The notes below the pieces were generated by a model. The model did not search any database, was not told where the DNA came from, and saw nothing but the letters and a program-made list of their open reading frames with translations. A program made the position numbers and the translations under genes. Below are positions 9,448-19,083 of a stretch of 64,000 bases of DNA, piece after piece. The stretch spans positions 37,293-101,292 of the forward strand of contig NZ_JADMKV010000007.1 of assembly GCF_015476545.1 (NCBI RefSeq). The letters run 5' to 3'. The stretch is from Methylobacter sp. BlB1 (lineage in GTDB: Bacteria > Pseudomonadota > Gammaproteobacteria > Methylococcales > Methylomonadaceae). The stretch's first letter is position 1. Every line of letters starts with the position of its first letter.

Positions 9448-9492
9448 TTTGCAATTTAACTGAAATATTTTTTGTAAATATAACGCACTCTC

Positions 9493-10149
9493 ATGATCGA
9501 TTGGAACAAAATTGACACGGTATTGCTGGACATGGACGGTACGCTGCTGGATTTGAATTTCGATAATCATTTCTGGCAGGAATTCGTGCCGCTGAAATTT
9601 GCCGAGAAGCAGGGTATAGCGATTGCGGAAGCCAAGCAACTGCTGGCGCCGCGCTTCAAAAGCATGGAAGGCAAACTGGAGTGGTACTGCCTCGATTACT
9701 GGAGCGAGGCACTGGAACTCAATATCGCCGGATTGAAAGCCGAAATAGCGGGACTGATCGCGGTACTGCCGCATGTCGTCGAATTTCTGGAAAAAGTCCA
9801 TCAGTCTCGGCACAAGGTGTTGCTGGTCACGAACGCGCACAAGGACAGCCTGGGCCTTAAAATGGAGAAAACCTGCCTGCACCGGTTTTTCGATGACATT
9901 ATCAGTTCCCATACGCTGGGTTTTCCTAAGGAACATGCCGAATTCTGGCACCGGCTGCAGCGGCAGCAGCCGTTTGAAAAACACAACACGCTGCTGATCG
10001 ATGACAGCCTGGCGGTTTTGAACGCCGCCAGGCAGTTCGGGATAGAACACCTGATTTCGGTCAGCAGGCCCGATACGCAGCGGCCCAAAAAGGAGATAAC
10101 CGATTTTCCCGCTATAGAGGATTTTCGGGAGCTGATGGCCGGGCTTTAG
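9493..10149 (+). CDS. yrfG: YrfG: GMP/IMP nucleotidase, HAD superfamily
   Basis: This is a HAD-IA phosphatase of 218 residues. Motif I is LLDMDGTLLD at about residues 10-19, motif II is VTNAHK in the middle and motif IV is LLIDDSL near residue 165. The YrfG subfamily dephosphorylates purine 5'-nucleotides. The N-terminus (IDWNKIDTVLLDMDGT) and the pairing with nudE argue for YrfG rather than another HAD protein. The last 38 nt overlap the 3' end of the convergent rhlB gene. Confidence 0.85.
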   Translation: MIDWNKIDTVLLDMDGTLLDLNFDNHFWQEFVPLKFAEKQGIAIAEAKQLLAPRFKSMEGKLEWYCLDYWSEALELNIAGLKAEIAGLIAVLPHVVEFLEKVHQSRHKVLLVTNAHKDSLGLKMEKTCLHRFFDDIISSHTLGFPKEHAEFWHRLQRQQPFEKHNTLLIDDSLAVLNAARQFGIEHLISVSRPDTQRPKKEITDFPAIEDFRELMAGL

Positions 10150-11395
10150 GACGGCGCGGACGCGGCCGTTTTGGGGCGGGGCGCTTTTCCTGTGCCGGCG
10201 GCTTGCTTTTCCGCTCGGGTTTAACGACTTCGGCGGCTAGCAGATCGGCAGTAATCGGCTTGATCGGCACTTTCTGGCCGATATAAGCTTCGATATCGGG
10301 CATGGAATAGGCGTATTCCTCGCAGATAAAGCTGACCGCTTCGCCGCTGGCGCCAAAGCGCGCGGTCCGGCCGATCCGGTGCACATAATCCTCGACATCC
10401 TGCGGCAGGTCGTAATTGAAAACATGCGAGACGTCGGGAATATGCAGGCCGCGGGCGGCGACATCGGTCGCAATCAGCAGCGTGATCCGGTTTTCCTGAA
10501 AGTCATTGAGCAGGCGCTGGCGTTTTTCCTGCGGCACATCGCCGCTCAGGGCCGCGGTCTTGTAGCCGTTGGCATTGAGGTAATCATCCAGTTGCTCGGC
10601 GCAACGTTTGGTATTGACGAAAATAATGCTGCGCTGCGGCTGGTATTTGTTCAAAATCCCCAGCAACAGCGGGATTTTTTGCTCATTGGACGGACAAAAT
10701 GCGCTTTGCTGTATGGCCTTGGACGTGACTTCTTCGGTCTCTATGCGTATCAGGACCGGATTGTTCATGTGTTCGTAAGCCAGTTCGGTCACTTTATACG
10801 ATAAAGTCGCCGAGAACAGCATGTTCAGACGCTTCTCGGGCGGCGGCATGCGCCGCAGCAGATAGCGTATGTCCTTGATAAAGCCCAGATCGAACATGCG
10901 GTCGGCCTCGTCCATGACGGAAACCTGCACATTGTCCAGCGTAAAGGCATTCTGTCTGTAAAAATCGATGATGCGGCCGGGCGTGCCGATAATGATATCG
11001 ACATTCGACTTCAGGCTGTCGAGCTGTTTCTGATAATCGGTGCCGCCATAGATGAGCCCGATTTTCAGGTTGAGGTGCTTGCTCAGCAGCCGCGCATCTT
11101 TATGAATCTGAATGGCCAGTTCGCGTGTCGGCGCCAGAATGATGGCTCTGGGATTTTTTATCTTTTCACTGGGATCATTGATCAGGCGCTGAAAAGTAGC
11201 TAGCAGAAATGTGGCGGTTTTGCCGGTTCCGGTTTGCGCCTGACCTGCCACATCTTTATCTCGCAAGAGTAGAGGCAGAGCTTTATCCTGTATCGGCGTG
11301 CAGTGATCAAAGCCGGCCTCTTTCAGACCTTGCAGGATAGAGTCGGACAATTCCAGGTTGCTGAAGCGGGTATTTGTTAAATGTGTCTTATTCAT
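10112..11395 (-). CDS. rhlB: RhlB: DEAD-box RNA helicase
   Basis: DEAD-box RNA helicase of the RhlB subgroup (427 residues), normally a partner of RNase E in the RNA degradosome. Visible motifs are the Q motif with CTPIQ, AQTGTGKT, PTREL, DEAD (VMDEADRMFD), SAT, VATDVAARG-like (IATDVAARG) and HRIGRTAR. The C-terminus is a basic, Pro-rich RNA-binding tail (KRPAPKRPRPRRPK). The start MNKTHL at 11395 fits the family; the upstream open extension lacks support. It is divergent from trxA-rho, the classic rhlB/trxA/rho arrangement. Confidence 0.92.
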   Translation of the reverse strand: MNKTHLTNTRFSNLELSDSILQGLKEAGFDHCTPIQDKALPLLLRDKDVAGQAQTGTGKTATFLLATFQRLINDPSEKIKNPRAIILAPTRELAIQIHKDARLLSKHLNLKIGLIYGGTDYQKQLDSLKSNVDIIIGTPGRIIDFYRQNAFTLDNVQVSVMDEADRMFDLGFIKDIRYLLRRMPPPEKRLNMLFSATLSYKVTELAYEHMNNPVLIRIETEEVTSKAIQQSAFCPSNEQKIPLLLGILNKYQPQRSIIFVNTKRCAEQLDDYLNANGYKTAALSGDVPQEKRQRLLNDFQENRITLLIATDVAARGLHIPDVSHVFNYDLPQDVEDYVHRIGRTARFGASGEAVSFICEEYAYSMPDIEAYIGQKVPIKPITADLLAAEVVKPERKSKPPAQEKRPAPKRPRPRRPKARPSAPENPL

Positions 11396-11495
11396 AGACC
11401 TATAGCATAACGTAAAAAGCCTGTCAGCTGAAATTGATTGACAAATTAACGCCATCCCTCCTATAGTCTTAGCTTTTAAATTTTGGAGAAATAGT

Positions 11496-11822
11496 GTGAG
11501 CGACTTAGTCCTTCATGTAAATGATGGTGATTTTAACGAAACTGTTATTAAAGCGGACGGTCCCGTGCTAGTTGATTATTGGGCTGAATGGTGCGGACCC
11601 TGCAAAATGATTGCACCGGTTCTGGATGAAATTGCCAAAGATTACCAAGGTAAATTAAAAGTTGTTAAACTGAACATCGACGAGAACCAGAAAACGCCGG
11701 CAGACTATGGCGTACGTGGCATTCCGACATTGATGCTGTTTAAGAACGGCGAAGTGGAAGCTACTAAAGTCGGTGCATTGACAAAATCACAACTTGCTGC
11801 CTTCATTGATAGCAATATATAA
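11496..11822 (+). CDS. trxA: Thioredoxin 1
   Basis: Cytosolic dithiol-disulfide oxidoreductase of 108 residues with the canonical WCGPCK active site (Cys33, Cys36) and the cis-Pro loop GIPTLMLF. The start is GTG at 11496 preceded by TTTTGGAGAA; a GTG start fits the N-terminus SDLVLHV. It is divergent from rhlB and upstream of rho, a conserved gammaproteobacterial order. A strong hairpin follows the stop, so most trxA transcripts probably end before rho. Confidence 0.96.
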   Translation: MSDLVLHVNDGDFNETVIKADGPVLVDYWAEWCGPCKMIAPVLDEIAKDYQGKLKVVKLNIDENQKTPADYGVRGIPTLMLFKNGEVEATKVGALTKSQLAAFIDSNI

Positions 11823-11832
11823 ATGAACCTTG

Positions 11833-11871
11833 ACCCGGACCCGTCACAAAAAACCTTGAACGGGTCCGGGT
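11833..11871 (+). terminator. Intrinsic terminator after trxA
   Basis: A perfect 12-bp inverted repeat pairs 11833-11844 (ACCCGGACCCGT) with 11860-11871, with a 15-nt loop, followed by ATTTTAGTT. It lies 11 nt after the trxA stop and separates trxA from rho. Confidence 0.72.
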
Positions 11872-11998
11872 ATTTTAGTTATACTTATCGGGTGCCGCGT
11901 CAGGCGCTCTCAAATATCGCCCGATAAACTACATCCCTAACATCTAATCCTATCTTGCTTAGTTACGGTCCATACCGTATACCCTTGAGTCATCTTTT

Positions 11999-13255
11999 AT
12001 GAATCTAACCGAGTTAAAACTAAAACAAATCAGTGAAGTTATTGAAATAGCCGAGTCATTGGGCATCGAAAACGTTGCCAGAACCCGTAAACAGGACTTG
12101 ATCTTTGCTATTCTGAAAAAACAGGCAAAAGGCGGCGAAGATATCTACGGCGATGGTGTTCTGGAAATTCTGCAGGATGGTTTTGGTTTTCTACGCACTC
12201 CGGGATGTTCTTATTTAGCGGGCCCCGACGATATTTATGTCTCGCCCAGTCAAATCAGACGATTTGCTTTAAAGACCGGCGATACCATCAGCGGCAAGAT
12301 CAGGCCACCTAAAGATAACGAGCGTTATTTTGCGATGCTCAAAGTCGAACAGATCAATTTTGAATCCCCCGAAAACACCAAAAACAAAATTCACTTCTCC
12401 AACCTGACTCCTCTATTTGCCAATCAGCGTTTTGTTCTGGAAAAAGGCAACGGCACCAGTGAAGATTTAACCGGGCGCATCATTGATCTCATAGCACCTA
12501 TCGGCAAAGGCCAACGCGGTTTGATCGTATCGCCGCCAAAAGCCGGTAAGACCATGATCCTGCAAAGCTTGGCGCAATCCATCGCAGAAAAGAATCCCGA
12601 GTGTTATTTAATCGTATTGTTGATCGACGAACGCCCTGAAGAGGTTACGGAAATGGAGCGCTGCGTGCGCGGTGAAGTCATTTCGAGCACCTTCGATGAA
12701 CCGGCAACCCGTCACGTACAGGTCGCGGAGATGGTGATCGAGAAGGCGCGTCGTCTGGTTGAGCATAAATACGATGTAGTCATCTTGTTAGACTCGATTA
12801 CGCGCTTGGCCAGAGCCTATAACACGGTGGTTCCGTCTTCAGGCAAGATATTGACCGGCGGTGTCGATGCGAACGCATTGGAAAAGCCAAAACGCTTTTT
12901 CGGCGCGGCGCGCAATATCGAGGAAGGCGGCAGCTTGACGATTATCGCTACGGCGCTGGTCGATACCGGATCCCGAATGGACGAGGTGATCTATGAGGAG
13001 TTCAAAGGCACCGGCAACATGGAACTGCACCTGGATCGCAAGATTGCGGAAAAACGCATTTATCCGGCCATCAATATCAACCGTTCCGGCACGCGCCGGG
13101 AAGAATATCTGGTCGACCCTGATTCATTGCAGAAAACCTGGATACTGCGCAAAATCCTGCAACCGATGGATGAAACGGCCGCTTCCGAATTCCTGATCGG
13201 CAAGCTGAAGGATTTCAAGACCAACGCTGAGTTTTTTGAATCGATGAAGCGCTGA
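11999..13255 (+). CDS. rho: Transcription termination factor Rho
   Basis: Hexameric RNA-dependent ATPase that ends untranslated transcripts. The 418-residue length is standard. The N-terminal helix bundle and cold-shock-like RNA-binding domain ([16 protein letters not shown]) precede the ATPase core with Walker A SPPKAGKT near residue 180, Walker [17 protein letters not shown], and the R-loop/Q-loop region ([10 protein letters not shown]). The 127-nt leader after the trxA terminator could host Rho autoregulation, as known in enterobacteria, but no leader peptide was recognised. Confidence 0.97.
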   Translation: MNLTELKLKQISEVIEIAESLGIENVARTRKQDLIFAILKKQAKGGEDIYGDGVLEILQDGFGFLRTPGCSYLAGPDDIYVSPSQIRRFALKTGDTISGKIRPPKDNERYFAMLKVEQINFESPENTKNKIHFSNLTPLFANQRFVLEKGNGTSEDLTGRIIDLIAPIGKGQRGLIVSPPKAGKTMILQSLAQSIAEKNPECYLIVLLIDERPEEVTEMERCVRGEVISSTFDEPATRHVQVAEMVIEKARRLVEHKYDVVILLDSITRLARAYNTVVPSSGKILTGGVDANALEKPKRFFGAARNIEEGGSLTIIATALVDTGSRMDEVIYEEFKGTGNMELHLDRKIAEKRIYPAININRSGTRREEYLVDPDSLQKTWILRKILQPMDETAASEFLIGKLKDFKTNAEFFESMKR

Positions 13256-13275
13256 TTCGGCGAGAGCAGATAGAT

Positions 13276-13308
13276 CAAATGTGCAACATCATTTATGTTA
13301 CACATTTG
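13276..13308. terminator. Hairpin between convergent rho and yggX
   Basis: A 13-bp stem with one mismatch pairs 13276-13289 (CAAATGTGCAACAT) with 13295-13308 around a short CATTT-type loop. It sits in the gap between the convergent rho and yggX stops. No long T tract follows on either strand, so it may act as a 3' end stabiliser rather than a strong terminator. Confidence 0.5.
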
Positions 13309-13318
13309 ACAGGCTTAA

Positions 13319-13591
13319 TCAGGACTTGGGCGGCACGTAGCCTTCAGGCATGTCGGTGTTGCCCTCAAACAGAAACTTCCTTCTTTCCTCTTCTAAAAAG
13401 GTTCTGGCTTTCGGATCGAAGCTGGCCAGCTTGTATTCATTGATCAGCATGGTCTGTTTGCTTAACCATTGCTGCCAGGCCTGTTTCGATATTTTTTCAA
13501 ATATTTCCTGACCTTTAGGCCCTGGAAAGGGCGGTGCATCTAAACCTTCGGCTTCTATTCCCAATTTAACGCACTTAACCATTCTAGTCAT
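13319..13591 (-). CDS. yggX: YggX: Fe(2+)-trafficking protein
   Basis: Small (90 residues) YggX family protein implicated in iron trafficking and protection of Fe-S proteins against oxidative damage. The conserved N-terminal CVKLG motif, the [13 protein letters not shown] segment and the [14 protein letters not shown] block are all present. The ATG overlaps the mutY 3' end by 8 nt. The mutY-yggX pairing is conserved in gammaproteobacteria and makes sense because MutY carries a 4Fe-4S cluster. Confidence 0.94.
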   Translation of the reverse strand: MTRMVKCVKLGIEAEGLDAPPFPGPKGQEIFEKISKQAWQQWLSKQTMLINEYKLASFDPKARTFLEEERRKFLFEGNTDMPEGYVPPKS

Positions 13592-14639
13592 CGTTGTCCT
13601 CGATAGTGGATTGTTGCAATAGCAGCTTGATCGGCGCCGCTATCCCTAAATTGTAAGTTTGTCCGGCTTTATACCAGACAGTTTGACTGGCTTCCATCAC
13701 AATATTAGTAGGGTTATCGGTTTCAATAATTAGCGTCGTAAAATCCAGATGGTAATGGGAAAAGGTGTGGCGCCGCGCGGCCATTGGTTTCTGGTTAATG
13801 ATGGGCATGTTTCTCTCTGAACACCAGTCGACAGCCGTCTCGATACTGTCGAATTCAGGCAGGCTCCACAAGCCGCCCCAGATGCCGGCCGGCGGCCTTT
13901 TTTCCAGCAGTATCCGGTTAAGGCTATCGCGCAGCAATAAAAATACCCGGTGTTTGACCGGCAGGGATTTAGCGGGCTTTGGCGCCGGGAAGGCGGCGAT
14001 ATTATCGGTGAGTCGGGCCAGGCAATTATCCTTGAGCGGACAGGCATGGCAGGCAGGCCTGCTGCGCGTACAAAGGGTGGCCCCCAGATCCATCATGGCC
14101 TGGGTGTAATCGGCGACCCGGTCCTGGGGCGTATAATGGGCGCTGAGCAGCCACAGTTCCTTACTGACGCTGCTGTTGCCTGGCCAGCCGGGTACGGCTT
14201 TGAATCGTGCCAGTACCCTTTTTACGTTACCGTCCAGGATAGGATGGCTTTTCTTGAAAGCGATGCTCAGTATGGCGCCGGCTGTCGATAGCCCTATGCC
14301 CGGCAATGCGACAAGCTCATCCAGCGTGTCGGGAAAACGGCCTTTCTCGACAACCAGCTGCGCCGTTTTATGCAGATTGCGGGCGCGGGCGTAGTAGCCC
14401 AATCCCGACCAGAGATGCAGCACGTCATCGACAGGCGCCTGCGCCAGACTTTCTATATCGGGGAATCTTTCGGTAAAGGCGTTGAAATAGCCGATAACGG
14501 TCGCAACCTGGGTCTGTTGCAGCATCGTTTCGGAAAGCCAGACGCGATAAGGCGTAATGTCTTTCTGCCAGGGCAGGTCTTTGCGTCCGTGCCGGTCAAA
14601 CCAGTCGAGGATGTTTTGTTGGAAAACGGATGGGGTCAT
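13584..14639 (-). CDS. mutY: MutY: A/G-specific adenine DNA glycosylase
   Basis: Removes adenine mispaired with 8-oxoguanine. Visible features: catalytic Glu37 in [10 protein letters not shown], helix-hairpin-helix [12 protein letters not shown] with catalytic-type Asp136 in [13 protein letters not shown], and the 4Fe-4S ligands in C-x6-C-x2-C-x5-C ([17 protein letters not shown]). A C-terminal Nudix-like lesion-recognition domain follows. The length of 351 is normal. The stop overlaps yggX, and only one nucleotide separates the mutY ATG from the asmA-like stop upstream, so the three genes probably form one minus-strand operon. Confidence 0.95.
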   Translation of the reverse strand: MTPSVFQQNILDWFDRHGRKDLPWQKDITPYRVWLSETMLQQTQVATVIGYFNAFTERFPDIESLAQAPVDDVLHLWSGLGYYARARNLHKTAQLVVEKGRFPDTLDELVALPGIGLSTAGAILSIAFKKSHPILDGNVKRVLARFKAVPGWPGNSSVSKELWLLSAHYTPQDRVADYTQAMMDLGATLCTRSRPACHACPLKDNCLARLTDNIAAFPAPKPAKSLPVKHRVFLLLRDSLNRILLEKRPPAGIWGGLWSLPEFDSIETAVDWCSERNMPIINQKPMAARRHTFSHYHLDFTTLIIETDNPTNIVMEASQTVWYKAGQTYNLGIAAPIKLLLQQSTIEDNDD

Positions 14640-14640
14640 A

Positions 14641-16749
14641 TCAGAAAATGCGTTTTAACAGATCGCTGGCGCCGGGGCCTAATTTCTTGTCGAGTTTGTC
14701 CAGCAGCTTCTGCTTTTTCTCTTCGATTTTGGCCTTATTTTCTTCCGTCAATAAGGAGGAGGGGTCAACGGTGTAAGAGGGCTTGCTGAACGTGCCGCCA
14801 AAATTGATGGCGACTGTCATTTTTTCGGCTTGCTGGCCATTGGCATCGGGCGATTTCAGCAGCGTAGCCTTGATTTTATAATCCAGCGCCTCAGTATTGA
14901 GATTGACGTTGCCCTTGCCATTGACGCGCAGTTTCGATGAATGGGCGACAAGATCATTGTTGCTGAGCATGCCGTTGTTGATGGTTGCTGTGCCGGTCAT
15001 TTCCGAAAACAGCGTCTGGTCATTCTTGTTGTCAGCCGGCAAAGGTGCGCCTTTGATCAAGGCTTTACTGTTGTCGATTATCTTCTGCAAATTAAAACCC
15101 AAGATGACGCTGTCTTTGAACAGAAAGCTCAATTGACCATGAAGCGAGGATTTAATTTCATCCTTGTTATTGCCTTGCGCCTGCAGTTGGGCCGATGCAT
15201 TGACGACGCCGCTCATTTTGGCTTCGCCTTTGTAGGCTTTTAACAGGGGCTCGACTTGAACGTGGCTGATTTTTTCATTGACTGCCAGCACGGGGAGCTT
15301 ATTGCGGACATCCAGGTTCAGATTGCCGGAATAATTGCCTTGATAAAACTGATTGACGCTCTGCTCTGTAGCTACAATGCCGTTTTTGGCGCTGAGTTTC
15401 AGATGGATGTCCTGCATGTTCAGATTGTTGATTTTCATTTCATGCAATGCCAATTCGCCGTTGGCGTTCAGTTTCCGCAAGGTTTCGACAGGCAATAACG
15501 AAGCGGCCGCCGCCGTGGTGACTGCGGGGCTGGCTATGGGTTTTGATTTTTTATCGGCTTCTTTTTCTGGCGCCAGATAGCGGTCGACGTCGAGCGTATC
15601 GGCAGTCAGATTGAAAGCGATCGCCGGTTGACTGAAGTTATTGACTGAGGCCGAGCCGTTTATAGTCGTATCGTCCAGTTTAATGAGCAGATTTTGAAGG
15701 TTGGCCGAGTCATCGGTGGCCTGCAGGTTGAAATTCATGGCCAGGCGGGTCAGGGCATTGGCATCGCGCATGATTGGCGGTGTTATCGCCAGTTGTTTCA
15801 TGACCAGCATCGGATTAAATGGTTCGACAGCGACAGGTCCTTGGAAGGAAGGCTGGTCTTTGATCCGGCTGCCGGTGATATCGGCGGCGACTTTTAAATC
15901 GCCCGATTCAAGCCGTAATGTCGAAATTTTAAGGTCCTGCTTAGCCATGTTTAGCGACACATTGGCTGCCCTCAAAGCCGCCGTCAGGGATTTGCCAGGA
16001 ACTTTTTCGCCAGCTGTTGTGCTTTGCAGGTTGACGCCAGTTAATCGGAAGTTATCGAGTTTTTCGTTAACGGTTAAATCAGTGGTCAGCTTGATCGATT
16101 CAGACAGTTTAGCCTGGGCATTTACCACAGTCAGAGCCAGATCTACAGCAAAAGATTCATCAAAAACAATCTTGTCCGTATTGAGATTGATGTCTTTTAT
16201 TTCCAGGTGTTTTCCGCTTTTCTGGTTGTCCCAATCAATGAAGGCATTTTCTAGGGTAATGCCGCCGATGGACAATAAAGTCTGCGCTTCTTCCGCTGGT
16301 TGGGTTTCTTGTGTGCCGCTGCCAGGGGTGGCAGGTTCAGGTTTTGCACCGATCAGATCATGCCAGTTGTTGACGCCCTGTTTGTTCTTGGCCAGGTTGA
16401 CGGTCAGCCCTTTTAAAACGATGCGGTCGACTTCGATTTCTTTTGATAACAGCGGCAGCAGTTTGACGTTGATATCGCTTTCCTGAATTTCGGCAAAGGG
16501 TTTGGCCTGAAAGCCTTCGGCATTACTCAGTGTCATTTTGCCCGTTGAGATGCCCAGCCACGGGAAAATCGACAGGTTTAAATCGCCTTCCAGCGTCAGT
16601 TCCCGGCCGATCTTGTTTTTGACGGCTGCTTGTATTTCGGGTTTGAAATCATTGGGATCGATAAAAATGAATAAGGCGCTGATGATGACAATGATCAGTA
16701 AAATCAGAGCCGCAAGTATCGAAAGGATGATTTTAAGCGATTTTCCCAC
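14641..16749 (-). CDS. AsmA-family envelope protein
   Basis: Large (702 residues) AsmA-like protein: one N-terminal transmembrane helix at about residues 7-29 ([22 protein letters not shown]), then a conserved ID(P)[19 protein letters not shown] motif typical of AsmA N-termini and long repetitive beta-strand regions. AsmA-like proteins are bridge-like periplasmic proteins thought to move phospholipids to the outer membrane. The C-terminus ends in a charged coil ([15 protein letters not shown]). It is the first gene of the asmA-mutY-yggX run and divergent from the small gene at 16888. Confidence 0.88.
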   Translation of the reverse strand: MGKSLKIILSILAALILLIIVIISALFIFIDPNDFKPEIQAAVKNKIGRELTLEGDLNLSIFPWLGISTGKMTLSNAEGFQAKPFAEIQESDINVKLLPLLSKEIEVDRIVLKGLTVNLAKNKQGVNNWHDLIGAKPEPATPGSGTQETQPAEEAQTLLSIGGITLENAFIDWDNQKSGKHLEIKDINLNTDKIVFDESFAVDLALTVVNAQAKLSESIKLTTDLTVNEKLDNFRLTGVNLQSTTAGEKVPGKSLTAALRAANVSLNMAKQDLKISTLRLESGDLKVAADITGSRIKDQPSFQGPVAVEPFNPMLVMKQLAITPPIMRDANALTRLAMNFNLQATDDSANLQNLLIKLDDTTINGSASVNNFSQPAIAFNLTADTLDVDRYLAPEKEADKKSKPIASPAVTTAAAASLLPVETLRKLNANGELALHEMKINNLNMQDIHLKLSAKNGIVATEQSVNQFYQGNYSGNLNLDVRNKLPVLAVNEKISHVQVEPLLKAYKGEAKMSGVVNASAQLQAQGNNKDEIKSSLHGQLSFLFKDSVILGFNLQKIIDNSKALIKGAPLPADNKNDQTLFSEMTGTATINNGMLSNNDLVAHSSKLRVNGKGNVNLNTEALDYKIKATLLKSPDANGQQAEKMTVAINFGGTFSKPSYTVDPSSLLTEENKAKIEEKKQKLLDKLDKKLGPGASDLLKRIF

Positions 16750-16887
16750 GATTCTCTCCTACTAAAAAAAGATATAATGATGATCTATTACAGAATATGA
16801 TTGTCAGATTGGGTGCGGCAATGGGCTAAATTTTAGCCGCATCAGGTATGGTCATATTAGTCATAATAACTAAATTGAGGTTGGAAG

Positions 16888-17178
16888 ATGTTACTATTAG
16901 CTAAATTATCCGGAATCGCGATACTTATTTGGTTTTTTTTAACGGCAAGAGAGCATGGCGAGCAGCCTGTCAAATGGGCCGTCATAGGGGTGATGGGGTA
17001 TTGGATTACCTGGTGGGCCGTCAAATTATCCGTCGTTAACCTGCTGTCAGGGCTGGTTGCCAAAAGCGCGACAGGTACGTTCCTGCTGACGCAGATACCG
17101 GCCATCGTAGGCATTTTCGCTGCGTTTCTGATCAGAAAGAAACTATTGGCTGATGCGGCAGCGGCACAAAAAAATTAA
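16888..17178 (+). CDS. Small inner-membrane protein, unknown
   Basis: A 96-residue protein with three hydrophobic segments (about 3-20, 30-48 and 68-83) and a basic C-terminus (RKKLLADAAAAQKN). A GAGGTTGGAAG ribosome region precedes the ATG. I do not recognise the family. It is divergent from the AsmA-like gene and ends just before a terminator shared with the convergent peroxiredoxin gene. Confidence 0.65.
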   Translation: MLLLAKLSGIAILIWFFLTAREHGEQPVKWAVIGVMGYWITWWAVKLSVVNLLSGLVAKSATGTFLLTQIPAIVGIFAAFLIRKKLLADAAAAQKN

Positions 17179-17191
17179 CAGGCACAAAAAA

Positions 17192-17217
17192 GGCGCATTG
17201 TATCAATACAATGCGCC
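17192..17217 (-). terminator. Terminator of the peroxiredoxin gene
   Basis: A near-continuous palindrome, GGCGCATTGTAT then its complement, spans 17192-17217. On the minus strand it is followed by a T6 run (the AAAAAA at about 17185-17190 on the plus strand), a textbook intrinsic terminator for the peroxiredoxin transcript. Confidence 0.8.
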
Positions 17218-17240
17218 GTTATAAGACGAATTAACCGTTC

Positions 17241-17843
17241 TTACAGTTTTTCAGCATTTTTATCCAGATATTCCGCAACGCCGGTTGGGCTTGCATTCAT
17301 GCCCGTGTCGCCTTTGTTCCAGCCTGCCGGACAAACTTCACCGTGCTCTTCATGGAATTGCAAGGCATCAACCATACGCAGCAGTTCGTCCATGTTACGG
17401 CCTAAAGGCAGATCGTTGACAACCTGATGGCGAACGACACCATTGCGATCGATCAGGAAAGTGCCACGGTAGGCAACAGCGCCGTTGGCTTCCACATCAT
17501 AGTCTTTGACGATGGCATGAGACAGGTCGGCTGCCATTGTGTAACGGACAGGGCCGATACCGCCTTTGTTGACCGGCGTATTGCGCCATGCGTTGTGAGT
17601 AAAATGAGAATCAATAGAGACGGCGATCACTTCTACATTGCGGCTTTTAAACTCATCGATGCGATGGTCTAAAGCGATCAGTTCACTTGGACAAACAAAT
17701 GTAAAATCCAATGGGTAGAAAACCAAGACAGCATATTTGCCTTTAGTGGCCTCTGAAAAGCTGAATGCATCAACGATTTGACCGTCACCTAACACAGCGG
17801 GAACTGTAAAATCGGGTGCTTGTTTACCTACTAGTACGCTCAT
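17241..17843 (-). CDS. Typical 2-Cys peroxiredoxin (AhpC/Prx1 type)
   Basis: Thiol peroxidase reducing hydrogen peroxide and alkyl hydroperoxides. Peroxidatic Cys51 sits in the FTFVCPSE motif, and resolving Cys171 in GEVCPAGW defines a typical 2-Cys enzyme. Length 200. The reductant could be thioredoxin or AhpF; no ahpF neighbour is present. An AT-rich 270-nt region precedes it. No OxyR box was identified by eye. Confidence 0.93.
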   Translation of the reverse strand: MSVLVGKQAPDFTVPAVLGDGQIVDAFSFSEATKGKYAVLVFYPLDFTFVCPSELIALDHRIDEFKSRNVEVIAVSIDSHFTHNAWRNTPVNKGGIGPVRYTMAADLSHAIVKDYDVEANGAVAYRGTFLIDRNGVVRHQVVNDLPLGRNMDELLRMVDALQFHEEHGEVCPAGWNKGDTGMNASPTGVAEYLDKNAEKL

Positions 17844-18114
17844 CGATTATCTCCAAAAAACAATGAAAAACATAAGGTTATTAACTCGTCTTGAACCACT
17901 GAAAAAGTGGGATGAAATCATTCTACACTAAGTTACTCGGGAATTGTCTATATTGTTATGATTTTTACTTGCTTTTATTTGAACTTTAGCGATAATTTGT
18001 AATCATCAGCTTACAAAAATATAAGAAAAGCTTGATATTTCAAAGAGACAAAAAATTGGCGGCCTAACTTGGCTGTTAAATTTAATTAATAATTCGTTTG
18101 ACGAGTTTAAATCC

Positions 18115-18627
18115 ATGGCAAAACATAAACATATTACTGAGCCAGATGTGTTTGGTTTTCAGGTACGTATCGTAAGACGCGGCAAAGAGAGCAGCCGTTA
18201 TTTTTCACATAAACTATGGGGGAATAAAGGTAAATCTCTAAAGGCCGCCATCACCTGGCGAGACCAAATGCTGGTGGTATTAAAGGGCAGCAAGACCCGC
18301 TTTCTTAAGCCGCCTAAAAATAAAACCACAACCGGTGTCACCGGCGTATCCAGAACCATCAAGTACGATCATAGAAAAGACAAAAGCTATTTGTGCTATA
18401 CCGTCTTTTGGGTTAGCAACGGCAAGTCCAGAAACAAGACGTTTCAGGTCGGCAATATAGAAAAAGTAACGGCCGATGATGAGTTGCATGCCTTTCGGAC
18501 AGCGCGGCTGTTTAGAAGCTGCTACGAATATGCCATCGATAACGATCTGACTTTTTATGACAGCAAATTCAATGGCTGGAAAAAAACACGTCTGTATGAT
18601 GACGAGAATCTGAATGCAGTTCTGTAA
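18115..18627 (+). CDS. AP2-like DNA-binding protein, putative
   Basis: Basic 170-residue protein. The central part (about residues 75-125: TGVTGVSRTIKY...YTVFW...KTFQVG) has the spacing of an AP2/ERF-type beta-sheet DNA-binding domain, as found in phage homing endonucleases and some bacterial stand-alone proteins. No HNH nuclease motif is visible. The region is more AT-rich than neighbouring genes and stands alone between convergent or unrelated genes, which would fit lateral transfer. The AP2 assignment is by pattern only. Confidence 0.5.
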   Translation: MAKHKHITEPDVFGFQVRIVRRGKESSRYFSHKLWGNKGKSLKAAITWRDQMLVVLKGSKTRFLKPPKNKTTTGVTGVSRTIKYDHRKDKSYLCYTVFWVSNGKSRNKTFQVGNIEKVTADDELHAFRTARLFRSCYEYAIDNDLTFYDSKFNGWKKTRLYDDENLNAVL

Positions 18628-19083
18628 GTTATCTTGAGCGATTGGTTTGCGGTTAACGCGAGCGGCTGATTTTCAACCCGCTCGCGTGCCTTGAAGCTTT
18701 TGCAAATAAGCAATGTTAAGCCTGAGGCTTTCTGTTTGAAAGAAAATCTTGAGAGAAAATCTCGACCCTGTTTTTTAATTGGATAAGGCAAGTTGCAGCA
18801 ACGGTGCACTGTTTCTGTCGGAACTCCGTCTACCATCTTTCTAATTCCCATTCATTAACAGCATCAAGCGCTGATTCATTTTTGTCCATATTGTCTGATG
18901 TTATCTGAGCTGCTGACCGGCACTCGCTTGAAGAATATTATCTGTAACCGTGCTTTTCTTTGCAGCGGCGCTGATCCAGCGTATCTTTTATGTGATAGCA
19001 AAAACTAACAAAAAGATGATAAAAACAGTTAAAATGAAAAGTTCAAAATTTGATCCAGTTATAAAGCCCTGGTTACCGCTCCC
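18628..19083. other. 456-nt gap with a GC-rich hairpin
   Basis: A 10-bp perfect inverted repeat pairs 18656-18665 (ACGCGAGCGG) with 18678-18687 shortly after the AP2-like gene and could end that transcript. The rest, leading to aroG, shows no gene. The AT-rich stretch at about 19000-19060 probably contains the aroG promoter, but no TyrR or TrpR operator was recognised. Confidence 0.45.

Noticed and set aside
8899..10050. A 383-codon minus-strand frame extending NudE upstream
   Set aside because: The first 200 codons are antisense to yrfG; the NudE family starts at MAKKPT (9447).
15701..16486. Long plus-strand frame opposite the AsmA-like gene (261 codons), and similar ones opposite trpE, trpC and the LOV activator
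   Set aside because: They are antisense to well-supported genes, have no domain or ribosome site, and reflect the GC-rich third-position bias of the real gene.
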